NCBI GenBank assembly: GCA_030427705.1
Contig: JAUIBR010000007.1
Span: 124,001-188,000 of the forward strand
Direction: 5' to 3'
Length of the DNA: 64,000 nucleotides
Source: a bacterium
Lineage (GTDB): Bacteria > Myxococcota_A > Bradymonadia > Bradymonadales > Bradymonadaceae
Every line of letters starts with the position of its first letter. The first letter of the stretch is position 1. A program made the position numbers and the translations under genes. The notes under the pieces were generated by a model. That model had not been told where the DNA came from. It ran no database searches and saw only the letters and a program-made list of their open reading frames with translations. Below are positions 16,729 to 26,076 of the stretch, in pieces.

Positions 16729-19029
16729 ATGTCCAAGCAGAAAAAGGGTACAAAACCCCCGCTGTCCGAGGCGAAGACCCAATCTCAGGTCGCCTACTAC
16801 GCCAAGAATACGGAAGAACTCCCGGCGGTAGAACAGCAACGCACGAATGAATTCCGCCAAGCGCTATCTGGCGAAGGAAGCTCCAAAAACAGCGGCCTAT
16901 CGACATTTCAGGGCGTGTTTCGTCCCACTGTGCTGACGATCCTGGGCGTGATGCTCTATCTGCGTCTGGGGTGGATGGTCGGTGAAGCGGGTATTCTGGG
17001 GGCGGTCGCGATTATCCTTCTAATTTTTGGGATCACGGTGCCCACGGCGATGTCACTCTCGTCGATTACGACCAACGTCCGTCTGGGTTCAAGTGGTGTG
17101 TTTGGCCTCATCGCGCAGTCCCTGGGCTTGGAGACGGGTGGCGCCATTGGCATCCCACTCTATGTTGCCCAAGCGCTTTCCGCCGGCCTCTACCTTTACG
17201 GTTTCACCGAGACATGGACGCATATCTTCCCTGACCATCCCAGTTGGTTGGTGCTTGGCTGCGTGTTCCTTGTCGTCACGGCTACCGTCTCATTCTCGCA
17301 GCGCTTGGCGTTCCGTCTGCAGGGCGTGGTCTTGGTGTTCTTCGTCGTGACGTTGGGCACGATCTTCCTTGGCACCCCGATATTTGAGTTTGCGCCTGCA
17401 GCTCAATTCCAGACACCCGAAATATGGGGCAGTTTCAAAGACAACGACTTCTGGCATGTCTTCGCTGTGTTCTTCCCGGCCGGTACCGGGGTGATGGTGG
17501 GTGCCGGCATGTCGGGAGAACTGAAGGACCCACGCCGAAGCATCCCTCGTGGCACGTTGATGGCAGTGTTCACGGCGTTGGCCGTCTATGTCGGCGTCGC
17601 TGTTTGGTACGCGATCGTCGCGACACCCGCGGAACTTCGTGAGCACTACCTCATCGTCGTCGAGCGCGCGGCGTACGGCCCCATCGTCCTTGCCGGCATC
17701 TTGGCGTCGACGTTCACGGCGGCCTTGAGTTCGATGGTCACGGCACCACGGCTCTTGCAGTCGCTCGGCTCATACAAGGTTCTCCCACGCAGCGATTGGT
17801 TTGCGGCGAGCGTTCGCAACTCTTCGTTGTTTACGGCGGCCTTGGTGGCTCTGGCGCTTAGTTTGGGTAGCTTGAACCGTGTCGCCGTCCTCATCACGAT
17901 GTTCTTCCTTTTGACCTACCTCGTCGTGAACGTCGTGGTCTTGATTGAACAAGCCCTGAACATGGTGTCGTTTCGGCCCACGTTCCGCGTGCCGATTATT
18001 GTCCCGATTATCGGCGCTACCGGTTCCGCCATGGCCAGTTTTATCGTGGGGCCAGCGTTCGCGTTGATGGCGATTGGGATGGTGATTGCGCTCTACGTCT
18101 GGCTGCTCAACCGACAGCTAGACACCCCTTGGGAGACCGTGCGCTCAAGCGTGTTTGTTTCCCTGGTGGATTGGGCGCTTCGGCAAATTGATTCGGGTCC
18201 CGACCAACATAATGAGCGGTCTTGGAAGCCGGACCTGTTGGTGCCGGTCACGACTCGTGCGCAGCTTGACGGCGCGTTTCGAATCCTGACCGCGATGGCC
18301 GCGCCCAAAGGGTCGATGCAGGTTGTCGGGGTCACAACGACGGGTGCGGAAGCGGATGCGCGACTGCATGAGATCTACGATGCAACTCGTGAGTTTCGAG
18401 CAGACGGTCTTCATGTGACCACCGCGGTATTGGAAGCGCCCGAGCTCGTCTCGGGTGTGCGTCAATGTTGCGCTGTCCTCGCGGGATCGCAGTTTCGGCC
18501 CAACGTGCTGTTTGGGCTTGCGCAACGCCATGATGAAGAGACGCTGCAGGGTCTGGTGGACGCTTCGATTCACTACGAAATCGGCGCAGCGTTTTTGGAA
18601 GTCCACCCCGAGGCTGGTTTTGGGCACGAGCGGACGATCAATGTCTGGGTGCGTGACCAGAGTCCGCGGTGGTACCTGGGGCTTCGCCTGGCGAACCTGG
18701 ACCTCTCCATCTTGTTTGCGTACCAAATCGGCCGAAACTGGGGCGCAAAGATCCGCATGATTACGGCCATCCAAGATGAAAGTCAGGCCGAGATGGCGAC
18801 GGCCTACCTTCAGCAGCTCATTGATGATGCGCGCTTGCCGAAGGGCACCGAACTTGTGGTCATGCATGGGGCGTTCATGGAGAGCATTGAGGCCGCGCCG
18901 CACGCCGACCTGCAGATCATGGGGTTGGCTCCCAAGGTGAACCGGGACCAGCTGACCACCTTCATGAAGGCTGCCGGTAGCTCTATCCTTTACGTTCGCG
19001 ATTCTGGCCGAGAGAGCGCGCTCGCCTAG
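16729..19029 (+). CDS. SLC12-like cation-chloride cotransporter (APC superfamily), 766 aa
   Basis: After a hydrophilic N terminus the sequence GVFRPTVLTILGVMLYLRLGWMVGEAG (residues about 62-88) is the signature first helix of the cation-chloride cotransporter family. It is followed by T-A-M-S-L-S-S-I-T-T-N. About 12 membrane segments extend to residue 465. A soluble C-terminal domain (about 495-766) resembles the regulatory domain of SLC12 proteins and has two similar alpha/beta segments. The likely role is electroneutral salt transport in osmotic adjustment. The neighbouring MscS channel fits an osmotic theme. The start ATG follows AAGG about 10 bp upstream. Confidence 0.8.
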   Translation: MSKQKKGTKPPLSEAKTQSQVAYYAKNTEELPAVEQQRTNEFRQALSGEGSSKNSGLSTFQGVFRPTVLTILGVMLYLRLGWMVGEAGILGAVAIILLIFGITVPTAMSLSSITTNVRLGSSGVFGLIAQSLGLETGGAIGIPLYVAQALSAGLYLYGFTETWTHIFPDHPSWLVLGCVFLVVTATVSFSQRLAFRLQGVVLVFFVVTLGTIFLGTPIFEFAPAAQFQTPEIWGSFKDNDFWHVFAVFFPAGTGVMVGAGMSGELKDPRRSIPRGTLMAVFTALAVYVGVAVWYAIVATPAELREHYLIVVERAAYGPIVLAGILASTFTAALSSMVTAPRLLQSLGSYKVLPRSDWFAASVRNSSLFTAALVALALSLGSLNRVAVLITMFFLLTYLVVNVVVLIEQALNMVSFRPTFRVPIIVPIIGATGSAMASFIVGPAFALMAIGMVIALYVWLLNRQLDTPWETVRSSVFVSLVDWALRQIDSGPDQHNERSWKPDLLVPVTTRAQLDGAFRILTAMAAPKGSMQVVGVTTTGAEADARLHEIYDATREFRADGLHVTTAVLEAPELVSGVRQCCAVLAGSQFRPNVLFGLAQRHDEETLQGLVDASIHYEIGAAFLEVHPEAGFGHERTINVWVRDQSPRWYLGLRLANLDLSILFAYQIGRNWGAKIRMITAIQDESQAEMATAYLQQLIDDARLPKGTELVVMHGAFMESIEAAPHADLQIMGLAPKVNRDQLTTFMKAAGSSILYVRDSGRESALA

Positions 19030-19109
19030 TCGATGAGCATCCGCCACTCGCATCGAACCGCTATCCCGTATAAAACGCTGGGGAAACACACTTCTGACGG
19101 GAGTCGTAC

Positions 19110-19931
19110 ATGCTTCAAGAGATTCTGAAATCGCTGCGCGAATTGATGCCAACCTCGCTCGCCGCATATTTACCGCGGGTCATCGTGGCGGTCATCGTCC
19201 TACTGGTGTTCTGGCTTCTTTGGCGCGCGACGCGTCGGACGGTCGCATACGTTGCGAACAAAGGTGACCTGGACAAGACACTGGCGCGTTTCATCGAGAC
19301 GGTCGTGCAGTACTTCCTATTGGTCGTCGCGATTCTGACGGCCCTTTCGCAGGTGGGCGTCGACGTCGGTGCGATTCTGGCGAGTCTGGGAGTAGTCGGA
19401 CTCACCATCGGTTTTGCGGCTAAGGATGCGCTTTCGAATTTGATATCGGGCCTGTTTATCCTGTGGGACCGGCCGTTCGTTATCGGCGATTTGATCGAGA
19501 TCAACGGGCTCTACGGCCGCGTCGACAATATCACGCTGCGTTCGACGCGCGTGGTCACGGTGGACGGTAAGATGCTTGCGATTCCCAACACGACAGTCGT
19601 CAACTCAACGGTCGCCTCGTACACAAACTTCCCGAATATTCGCATCGATATCGATGTGACGATTGGCGTCGATGAAGACCTGGGTAAGGTTCGCGGAATC
19701 TTCTTGGACCTGGTGAAAGGCGACGATTTTCTGCACGAACCCGCTCCAAAGATGGTGGTCACTGCCTTGAACGACTACAACGTCGGCGTGGAATTCCGCG
19801 CTTGGATTAAGGACGAGCGCGACCATATCCGTGCCCGATTTGCGTTGCGCGAGGCAATTTATGAAGCGTTGCGGTCTGCGAATGTCGACATGCCATTCGA
19901 GACGTTGGAAGTGCGGACCAAAGCGGCTTGA
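19110..19931 (+). CDS. mscS: Small-conductance mechanosensitive channel, MscS family
   Basis: The 273-residue protein has three N-terminal membrane helices. The third contains the pore motif GVVGLTIGFAAKDALSNLISGLFI, and it is followed by the beta domain with DRPFVIGDLIEI and the C-terminal alpha/beta domain with RARFALREAIYEALR. Size and domain order match E. coli MscS. It releases solutes upon hypo-osmotic shock from the inner membrane. It lies 80 bp after the SLC12-like gene and reads in the same direction, suggesting shared osmoregulatory function. Confidence 0.9.
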   Translation: MLQEILKSLRELMPTSLAAYLPRVIVAVIVLLVFWLLWRATRRTVAYVANKGDLDKTLARFIETVVQYFLLVVAILTALSQVGVDVGAILASLGVVGLTIGFAAKDALSNLISGLFILWDRPFVIGDLIEINGLYGRVDNITLRSTRVVTVDGKMLAIPNTTVVNSTVASYTNFPNIRIDIDVTIGVDEDLGKVRGIFLDLVKGDDFLHEPAPKMVVTALNDYNVGVEFRAWIKDERDHIRARFALREAIYEALRSANVDMPFETLEVRTKAA

Positions 19932-19988
19932 TTGACGTGTTCGCCTAAGCATTGCACAGTGCGGCGTTCCTGAATTTTGGAGAGACGA

Positions 19989-20423
19989 TTGAAACGCAAA
20001 TGGTATCTGGTCTTGTTGATCGCGGCTGCGTTCGCGTTGGGTGTGGCTTGTGGAGACGACGACGAAAACGAAGCCGACGAGGCGGGAGTCGGGGCTGAAT
20101 GCTCCACTGCGGATGATTGCAAGCAATTCTGCGCGGATGAGGATGAAGATGGCGAATGCGATGAGCCATCCGAAGAGGTCCAATGCTTGAACTTCAAAGG
20201 CGGCTACTGCGGCATTCCGAACTGTATGGCGGACGAGGATTGTCCAAATGGCTCAGGTTGTGTGGCCCACGACGACGGCAATAACTACTGCTTCCGATTC
20301 TGCGTCGACAAAGCGGAATGCAATGCAAACCGCAGCGCAGACAACGAAGCGAATTGTTCTTCGAATGTGGACTACGTAAATGGGGCGAAGGGCAGCAAAG
20401 CCTGTGTTCCACCATCGTCGTAA
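19989..20423 (+). CDS. Cys-rich lipoprotein, 144 aa
   Basis: The start is TTG at 19989: GGAG sits 6-7 bp upstream and translation begins MKRKWYLVLLIAA with a lipobox GVAC. A TTG at 19977 would overlap the ribosome-binding site. The mature protein starts with an acidic stretch, then Cys-rich units with AxxCxxxDDCxxFC and CxxDEDCPxGSGC patterns, as in the other surface lipoproteins of this window. Fifteen bp separate it from the UbiA-like gene. Function is unknown. Confidence 0.75.
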   Translation: MKRKWYLVLLIAAAFALGVACGDDDENEADEAGVGAECSTADDCKQFCADEDEDGECDEPSEEVQCLNFKGGYCGIPNCMADEDCPNGSGCVAHDDGNNYCFRFCVDKAECNANRSADNEANCSSNVDYVNGAKGSKACVPPSS

Positions 20424-20438
20424 GAATCAGGCAATACC

Positions 20439-21392
20439 TTGGCAGATCTGACCAAAGACAGTCCCTTTCCGGCCCGATTCCTGGGTTGGATGAATGAGCG
20501 GTTTCCGTTCTCGCACGGAATCTTGTTCTTTATCCTGTATGCGACCGCGGTCACCGCCGGGCGGCTGTCTACCAATCCCGAGACCATCGAGTTCGGCCTG
20601 CGAGAAGTCATTGGCTTCTTGCCTGCATGGTGCTTCTTCTTGATGCTCCGCGTGTTTGATGAGCACAAGGACTACGAGCTCGACTGCCAGAACTACCCAG
20701 ACCGGGTGCTGCAGAGCGGACTGATCACCCTCGGCCATCTCAAGGTCGCTGGTGGTTTCGCGATCGCTACCCAGTTTGCAGGCTCGCTTTGGTTGGACCA
20801 AGGATTTGGCCTGATTACCTATTGGTGGCTGGCCACGTTCGCGTACAGCCTGTTGATGGCCAAAGAGTTCTTCATTGGTGAATGGCTCGAGAAGCGCCTG
20901 ACGCTGTATGCCGTCTCGCACATGGTTGTTATGCCGATCGCGATGATGTGGTTCGCCCAGATCGGCGCGGGTGCCAGCATGCTGACGCCTGAGGTTGGGT
21001 TGCTCGCGGGTTTGTCATTCCTTTCGGGCGGCTCGTTCGAAGTCACCCGAAAGCTGCGCGGCCCCGAGGAAGAGCGCGACGAGGTTCAGTCCTACACACA
21101 GGTCATGGGCATCAAGGGTTCCACAACGTTCATCTTCGTTTTGCTGATGGGCTCAGCGGGTGTCCAGGCCGGTCTGTTGCATTGGATTTTCCAAGGTGCG
21201 CCGGCATTTTGGTGGTACCTGCTTCTCCTCATAGGACCCGCCATCGCGTTGATAACATTGGTGAAGTTCGCAAAAGAGCCGTCGGCCAAGACCCGGAAAG
21301 CCAATGAAGGCAGCGTGAGTCTGGCGATGCTCTTGAGTTATGTGGTGGTTGTTTCGGCCATCATTGCGAAGGCCGGTATCACTTGGGCTTGA
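20439..21392 (+). CDS. UbiA-like prenyltransferase family membrane protein, 317 aa
   Basis: There are eight to nine predicted membrane helices. The cytoplasmic loop motif RVFDEHKDYELDCQNYPDR (residues about 69-87) matches the first Asp-rich motif of UbiA relatives that bind prenyl diphosphate. The second conserved loop FEVTRKLRGPEEERDEVQSY (around 200) follows the variant in which the second Asp motif is replaced by E-x-x-R-K. Known UbiA enzymes attach isoprenyl or phytyl chains to acceptors in the membrane. This subfamily's substrate is unknown to me. The start is TTG, with no convincing ATG nearer. It ends exactly next to the stop of a convergent lipoprotein gene. Confidence 0.75.
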   Translation: MADLTKDSPFPARFLGWMNERFPFSHGILFFILYATAVTAGRLSTNPETIEFGLREVIGFLPAWCFFLMLRVFDEHKDYELDCQNYPDRVLQSGLITLGHLKVAGGFAIATQFAGSLWLDQGFGLITYWWLATFAYSLLMAKEFFIGEWLEKRLTLYAVSHMVVMPIAMMWFAQIGAGASMLTPEVGLLAGLSFLSGGSFEVTRKLRGPEEERDEVQSYTQVMGIKGSTTFIFVLLMGSAGVQAGLLHWIFQGAPAFWWYLLLLIGPAIALITLVKFAKEPSAKTRKANEGSVSLAMLLSYVVVVSAIIAKAGITWA

Positions 21393-21788
21393 TTATTGAA
21401 GCTCTTCGTCGCCTTTGACGATCTCAATCTGGCGCGTGGTTCCTTCGCGTGTAATCATAGAGCCGCGACCAATATAGCACTGCAGTCCCTCGCCGCAGGG
21501 ATTTTCAGCGCCCCCGGTATGTAGGCCAAACCAACTGGTCTCTCCGTAAATATAGGCTGGGTCGTCCCCTTCGAAGAGGTCGTGGGGAATCGTTGCGAAG
21601 CTGTTTGCAGGTGAAAACCAGATGTTTCGTTTCGTGCAGCATCCGGCGTACTCGGTCGAGAAGTGGATGTTCAAATCCCAGTCTGTCTGATTGTCGATTC
21701 CGATAGCCGGCTTGTATTCGCTGTCTTCCTCCAGTTGACAGCCCAAAGACAAAAGCATGGCTGCCAATAGCGTGAATTTCTTGATCAT
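21393..21788 (-). CDS. Lipoprotein, 131 aa, unknown function
   Basis: The start at 21788 is set by GGAG 7 bp upstream and by MIKKFTLLAAMLLSLGC, a lipoprotein signal with Cys at residue 17. A longer frame up to 22022 would lack a signal and overlap the divergent gene. The mature part has six cysteines, including a CC pair, and a beta-rich sequence beginning IGIDNQTDWDLNIHF, typical of small secreted beta-sandwich proteins. No family was recognised. Confidence 0.7.
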   Translation of the reverse strand: MIKKFTLLAAMLLSLGCQLEEDSEYKPAIGIDNQTDWDLNIHFSTEYAGCCTKRNIWFSPANSFATIPHDLFEGDDPAYIYGETSWFGLHTGGAENPCGEGLQCYIGRGSMITREGTTRQIEIVKGDEELQ

Positions 21789-21894
21789 AAGACACTCCGA
21801 AGATTCCATTTCGTAATCTAGCGCTTCACGCGCCACACGCCAAACAACTAACTTCGGCAATGCCAAAACGGGCCAGCTATGGCATGGTCCGTTC

Positions 21895-24561
21895 ATGATT
21901 CTAAAACCTGCAGACGCCCTATCGGCGGGGGAATCCCGTGTTGGTGGGAAGGCCTTTGGTCTTGCTCGTCTAACCTCTGTTTCCGACGTTGAGGTCCCAG
22001 ATTGGTTTGCGATTCCGGGCAACGCGTTTTGGACGCATGCCGCGGCAACGGGTCAGATTTCGAAGTTCGCAAATAATATGTCAGATGCTGGCATTGTTGA
22101 GCTGCGGGACTTGATTGAGAAGTCGGAAATCGACGAAGTCTTAAAGGATGCTATCGCCGCGTCACTCAAGGACCTAAAGGGACCTTTCGCTGTTCGCAGT
22201 TCGATGGTTGGTGAGGACTCGGCGACAGCATCGTTTGCAGGACAGCTGGAGTCGTTTCTGTATCAGGAGTCGTTGGACGACGTTCTGGAAAGCGTGAAAA
22301 AGTGTTGGGCCAGCGCATTCACTCCGCATGCCATTGCCTATCGAGAACGCCACGGATTGAGCGGTCTTCCATTGGTCGGTGTGGTCGTGCAATCGATGGT
22401 CACCGGGGATGTGAGCGGCGTCGCATTCACAGCCGACCCGACGACCGGAGCGCGCGACAACTGCCGAATCACCTCCGCCTGGGGATTGTGCGAAGGCGTT
22501 GTGAACGGCGCCTGCAATACCGACGAATTTGTCGTCTCACACGACGGAAAAGAGCTTGAGGCTAAGCTCGCCAACAAAGACATCATGGTGGTCGCTGCCG
22601 AAGGTGGAGGCACGCAGGAAATTGACGTTGAGCCCGACAAACAGGACAGCCGAAGCCTGTCCACGTCGCAGTTGAAGACCCTGACCAAGACAATCGTCGG
22701 AATCGCAAACGAGTTCGCAAGGCCGCAAGACATCGAATGGACCTTCGACGGCGACCAGCTCTATATCCTTCAGTCGCGCCCCATCACGGCTCTGCCTGCC
22801 CCAGAAAACACGTCTGGTCCACGCGTCGTGTTCGACAACTCGAATATCCAGGAGAGCTATTGCGGCGTCACGACTCCGCTCACGTTCTCGTTTGCGCAGG
22901 CTGCCTATGCCAGCGTTTACGAGCAGACGATGCGCGCCCTTGGCCTGGGTGATGACGTCATCGAAGCCCACAGCGAGATGCTGCGGAACATGATTGGGCT
23001 GGTACGCGGACGCGTCTATTACAATATCAACAACTGGTATCGCGGACTCTTATTGTTGCCATCTTTTGGCAGGAATAAGGAAGATATGGAAGCCATGATG
23101 GGGCTGGAAGTCCCGGTGGATTTCGTTGAGGGCCAGGAGTTCACGTTCGCCGAAAAGCTCGCGAAACTACCGGGCATGCTGGCGACCTTCGCAAAGCTGC
23201 TCTGGTTGTTTCGGGGCTTGGACAAAGCCGTTCCGAAGTTCTTGGCGGATTTCGAAGCGGCTTACCAACGCATCGACCGCTCGCGATTCAAGACCGCCAC
23301 GTACTCCGAGCTCATCGCCGTTACCGAGCAAATCCGCGTTGAAATGCTCGAGAATTGGTCCACGCCCATCATCAACGACACCTTCGTCTTGATGAAGGTG
23401 GGTGCGCTACGGCGGTTGGTCGAAAAGTCCGGACTTCCAAACGTTCAAGAGATTGTGAACAACCTCATGAGTGGCGAAGAAGGCATTGAGTCGTTGGAAC
23501 CCACGCGGGTGCTCATGCGATTGGCTCGCGATGCACGGAAGGACGAAGCCTTGCTTGCGGCGCTGAACGAGGGCGAGACGTCGACCACTTTGGAACGTCT
23601 TCGCAAAAGCCACCCCGAGTTCACAAAACGTGTTGATGCGTACATCGAACGCTATGGCGACCGAGTCATCGGCGAGCTGAAGCTTGAGACGATTACCGCC
23701 CGGGAAGATACAAGTTTCATCATTCAGGTGCTGCGCAATTTTGCCGCGCGTGAAGATTTGGACCCAGATGCGTTGGCTGCCCACGAGGCTGAGCTTCGAA
23801 GCAACGCCGAGAAAGCTCTCTTCGGCGCAATCTCGGGCTTCGATCGGCTACGAGTTCCAAAGGCACTGAAGACCGCGCGAAAGGCCGTGAAGTTTCGAGA
23901 GAATATGCGTCTGGCACGAACGCGGATGTTCGGGCTCATCCGAGATGCGTATGCGGCAATCGGAATGCGCCTGCATGAGGCCGGCAAACTCGACCACCCG
24001 CGCGATGTCTTCTACCTGACCACCGACGAGATGCTCGCCTACCACGAAGGCCGCGCGGTGACGGCGGATTTGGCGGCCATCGCCGCTGCGCGTAGGGCAG
24101 AATATGCTGAGTATGAACGTCTTGAATTGCCGCACCACTTCGAGACTATCGGCCCCGTCTATCACGGAAACGCATATCGTGGTCCGGAGTTCGAAATTGA
24201 CTTCGATCCCGATGCAGATGTGTTGGTTGGAACGGGTTGTTACCCCGGCGTTGTGAATGCGCCGCTGCGCGTTGTGATGAGCCCAAGCGACAACTTGGAC
24301 CTCGAGGGGCATATCCTGACCACCTTGCGTACAGACCCGGGTTGGGCGCCGTTGTTCCCCGCGAGCGCCGGCATCTTGGTCGAGCGGGGGAGCACTCTAT
24401 CTCACTCCGCAGTCGTCGCCCGCGAGTTGGGAATTCCGGCGGTTGTAGGAGTGCCTGGATTGTTGAAATCAGTCGAAGATGGCGAGGCAGTCGAACTAGA
24501 CGGCGGCGCCGGTACCGTAAAGCGTAAACGTGAACGTGAACGCGTCAGCGAATCGGCGTGA
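21895..24561 (+). CDS. PEP-utilising dikinase-type phosphotransferase (RPH-like architecture), 888 aa
   Basis: Residues about 10-310 are a PPDK-N/ATP-grasp domain: GGKAFGLARL, FAVRSSMVGEDSATASFAGQ, VAFTADPTTG and DIEWTFDG-x-x-YILQSRPIT. A long helical middle follows. The C terminus is the swivelling phosphohistidine domain, GSTLSHSAVVARELGIPAVVG, with His near residue 837. The domain order, with the His domain last and no PEP-binding barrel, is that of rifampin phosphotransferase rather than PEP synthase or PPDK. The enzyme probably moves a phosphate from ATP via His to a small acceptor that cannot be named here. The next gene, a GNAT, begins 19 bp after its stop. Confidence 0.8.
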   Translation: MILKPADALSAGESRVGGKAFGLARLTSVSDVEVPDWFAIPGNAFWTHAAATGQISKFANNMSDAGIVELRDLIEKSEIDEVLKDAIAASLKDLKGPFAVRSSMVGEDSATASFAGQLESFLYQESLDDVLESVKKCWASAFTPHAIAYRERHGLSGLPLVGVVVQSMVTGDVSGVAFTADPTTGARDNCRITSAWGLCEGVVNGACNTDEFVVSHDGKELEAKLANKDIMVVAAEGGGTQEIDVEPDKQDSRSLSTSQLKTLTKTIVGIANEFARPQDIEWTFDGDQLYILQSRPITALPAPENTSGPRVVFDNSNIQESYCGVTTPLTFSFAQAAYASVYEQTMRALGLGDDVIEAHSEMLRNMIGLVRGRVYYNINNWYRGLLLLPSFGRNKEDMEAMMGLEVPVDFVEGQEFTFAEKLAKLPGMLATFAKLLWLFRGLDKAVPKFLADFEAAYQRIDRSRFKTATYSELIAVTEQIRVEMLENWSTPIINDTFVLMKVGALRRLVEKSGLPNVQEIVNNLMSGEEGIESLEPTRVLMRLARDARKDEALLAALNEGETSTTLERLRKSHPEFTKRVDAYIERYGDRVIGELKLETITAREDTSFIIQVLRNFAAREDLDPDALAAHEAELRSNAEKALFGAISGFDRLRVPKALKTARKAVKFRENMRLARTRMFGLIRDAYAAIGMRLHEAGKLDHPRDVFYLTTDEMLAYHEGRAVTADLAAIAAARRAEYAEYERLELPHHFETIGPVYHGNAYRGPEFEIDFDPDADVLVGTGCYPGVVNAPLRVVMSPSDNLDLEGHILTTLRTDPGWAPLFPASAGILVERGSTLSHSAVVARELGIPAVVGVPGLLKSVEDGEAVELDGGAGTVKRKRERERVSESA

Positions 24562-24580
24562 ACACTGTGAGAGGACCAAA

Positions 24581-25690
24581 ATGAACGTCAATCAAGCAGG
24601 GAACCAAGAGATAGTCGAAGGATTCCTCGAGTTGCCATCGATCGTGTATGCGGACGAACCCGCGTGGATTCCTGAAGAACCAGATTCGGTCCGCGGCGCG
24701 TTTTCCGCTGGAAATCCCTGGTATGCCGATGGCGAGAGCGCGACGTTTTGCGTGCCCGGAAAAGCCCGCCTGGCGATGTTCCACAACGACAAGATGAACA
24801 ACAACGGCACCCCGGCCGCCTACTTTGGGTACTGGGAAACCATGGGTGATGAAGCGGCCGATGACGCCATCTTTCAAGCTGCTGCGGATTGGGCCAAAGA
24901 GCGCGGCGCAAAGGACTTGTGTGGGCCGATTAACTTCTCGACGTTTGGGAACTACCGAATCCGAACTCGCTTCGAAGAGGGCGGGATTCCGTTCGTCGGC
25001 GAGCCGCAAAATCCGATGTACTACGAGTCGATTTTAGACCGACTTGGGTTCGTGCGAACCGCAGAAGCTGTCACCCAGATTACGCCTGGAGAAATCGCCA
25101 GGCAGTTGGTCGCGGCACGTGGGCCAGAGCTTGATAAACTGCGCGAAAAGGGCTTCGAGTTCCGTCCGATGACGCACGAGCGATGGTTGGATAACTTGCC
25201 GACTTTGCATGGCCTTATCGAGACGATGTTCAAAGACAATTGGGGCTACACGCCGTTGTCCTACGAGATGTTTGAAAAGGCCTGTGGACCGTCGTGGATT
25301 CGAAAGACGGACCCGGTATCGAGCATGGCGCTGTATGACCCTCAGGACCGCTTGTCCGGATTCTTTTTGGCGTACCCACATTGGGGTCCGATCACGATGC
25401 AGGGCGCGAAGAACCGCGTCCCGGTTTCGGAGTTGGACTTCGACACCCACTTCGACCAATTGGTTGAAACCGGGACCGTCATCTTGGTCCCTAAGACCTC
25501 GGCGATTCTGCCGGAATACCAAGGTTTGGGGCTGTTCACAGCCATGGCGATTGCGATCACGATCCCGCGCGGCGACCTCTATCAGTACATGTATGGTGCG
25601 CTGATTGGAGCAGATAAATTCAATCGGAAATTTGGAGCGAAGGTGTCGACTGAGGCGCGGTGGTACGCGGCGTATGGCAAGTCCATTTAG
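24581..25690 (+). CDS. GNAT-like N-acyltransferase (YghO-like family), 369 aa
   Basis: The ATG at 24581 is chosen because AGAGG lies 7 bp upstream and an upstream start at 24530 would overlap the previous gene. The C-terminal half carries acetyltransferase motif A, PEYQGLGLFTAMA, and ends with NRKFGAKVSTEARWYAAYGK, typical of large GNAT proteins related to E. coli YghO. The N-terminal half includes DLCGPINFSTFGNYRIRTRF and NPMYYESILDRLGF, also family-like. Substrate is unknown. Tight spacing after the dikinase suggests a shared pathway. Confidence 0.7.
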   Translation: MNVNQAGNQEIVEGFLELPSIVYADEPAWIPEEPDSVRGAFSAGNPWYADGESATFCVPGKARLAMFHNDKMNNNGTPAAYFGYWETMGDEAADDAIFQAAADWAKERGAKDLCGPINFSTFGNYRIRTRFEEGGIPFVGEPQNPMYYESILDRLGFVRTAEAVTQITPGEIARQLVAARGPELDKLREKGFEFRPMTHERWLDNLPTLHGLIETMFKDNWGYTPLSYEMFEKACGPSWIRKTDPVSSMALYDPQDRLSGFFLAYPHWGPITMQGAKNRVPVSELDFDTHFDQLVETGTVILVPKTSAILPEYQGLGLFTAMAIAITIPRGDLYQYMYGALIGADKFNRKFGAKVSTEARWYAAYGKSI

Positions 25691-26076
25691 CGCTGTCAGT
25701 AGCGGATAACTTCCTGAGAATGTTCTTCGTTGGTTTGAAGGTTGCGTTTCTTACCACAGAGGGCCCACTGAGGCCCGTGAGCGTCCACGCGGACATCACA
25801 CCGCCTCTTGCTGCCGCCTGACCGACGCTACGGTTCCTACGCCTGACGGCGTGGGACCTTCACTTCAGCCTTGATGGTCTGGTGTTAGATACGAGTTTCG
25901 TCACCGAATGAAAGCAAAGAAATCTCGGTGGGGCCTCACGGATCTCGGTTCCCCTCGGTGGCCAAAGTGCGCAATCCACAACAACCACGTTAACGACACG
26001 CGCGAAGGCGCCCACCGTGATCACAGATGAAACGACACCATCTATGAAGATTTGGCCTCTTAGACGACTACGAGAC
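25691..26076. other. Intergenic region with a dispersed repeat copy, no gene
   Basis: No credible coding frame is visible. The stretch contains short degenerate repeats around CACAGAGGGCCC...TGAGGCCC and a small dyad ACGCC-TGA-GGCGT-like element near 25840. The segment 25998-26033 (minus strand) matches 38514-38549 (plus strand) at 33 of 36 positions, so the region is a landing place for dispersed non-coding repeats or carries a conserved RNA/DNA element. Confidence 0.5.

Noticed and set aside
18145-19167. Minus-strand frame of 340 codons opposite the SLC12-like gene
   Set aside because: It overlaps clear coding sequence, lacks a ribosome-binding site and has no domain-like pattern.
21895-24561. 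PEP synthase or pyruvate phosphate dikinase
   Set aside because: The phosphohistidine domain is the last domain and the PEP/pyruvate barrel is absent, as in rifampin phosphotransferase.
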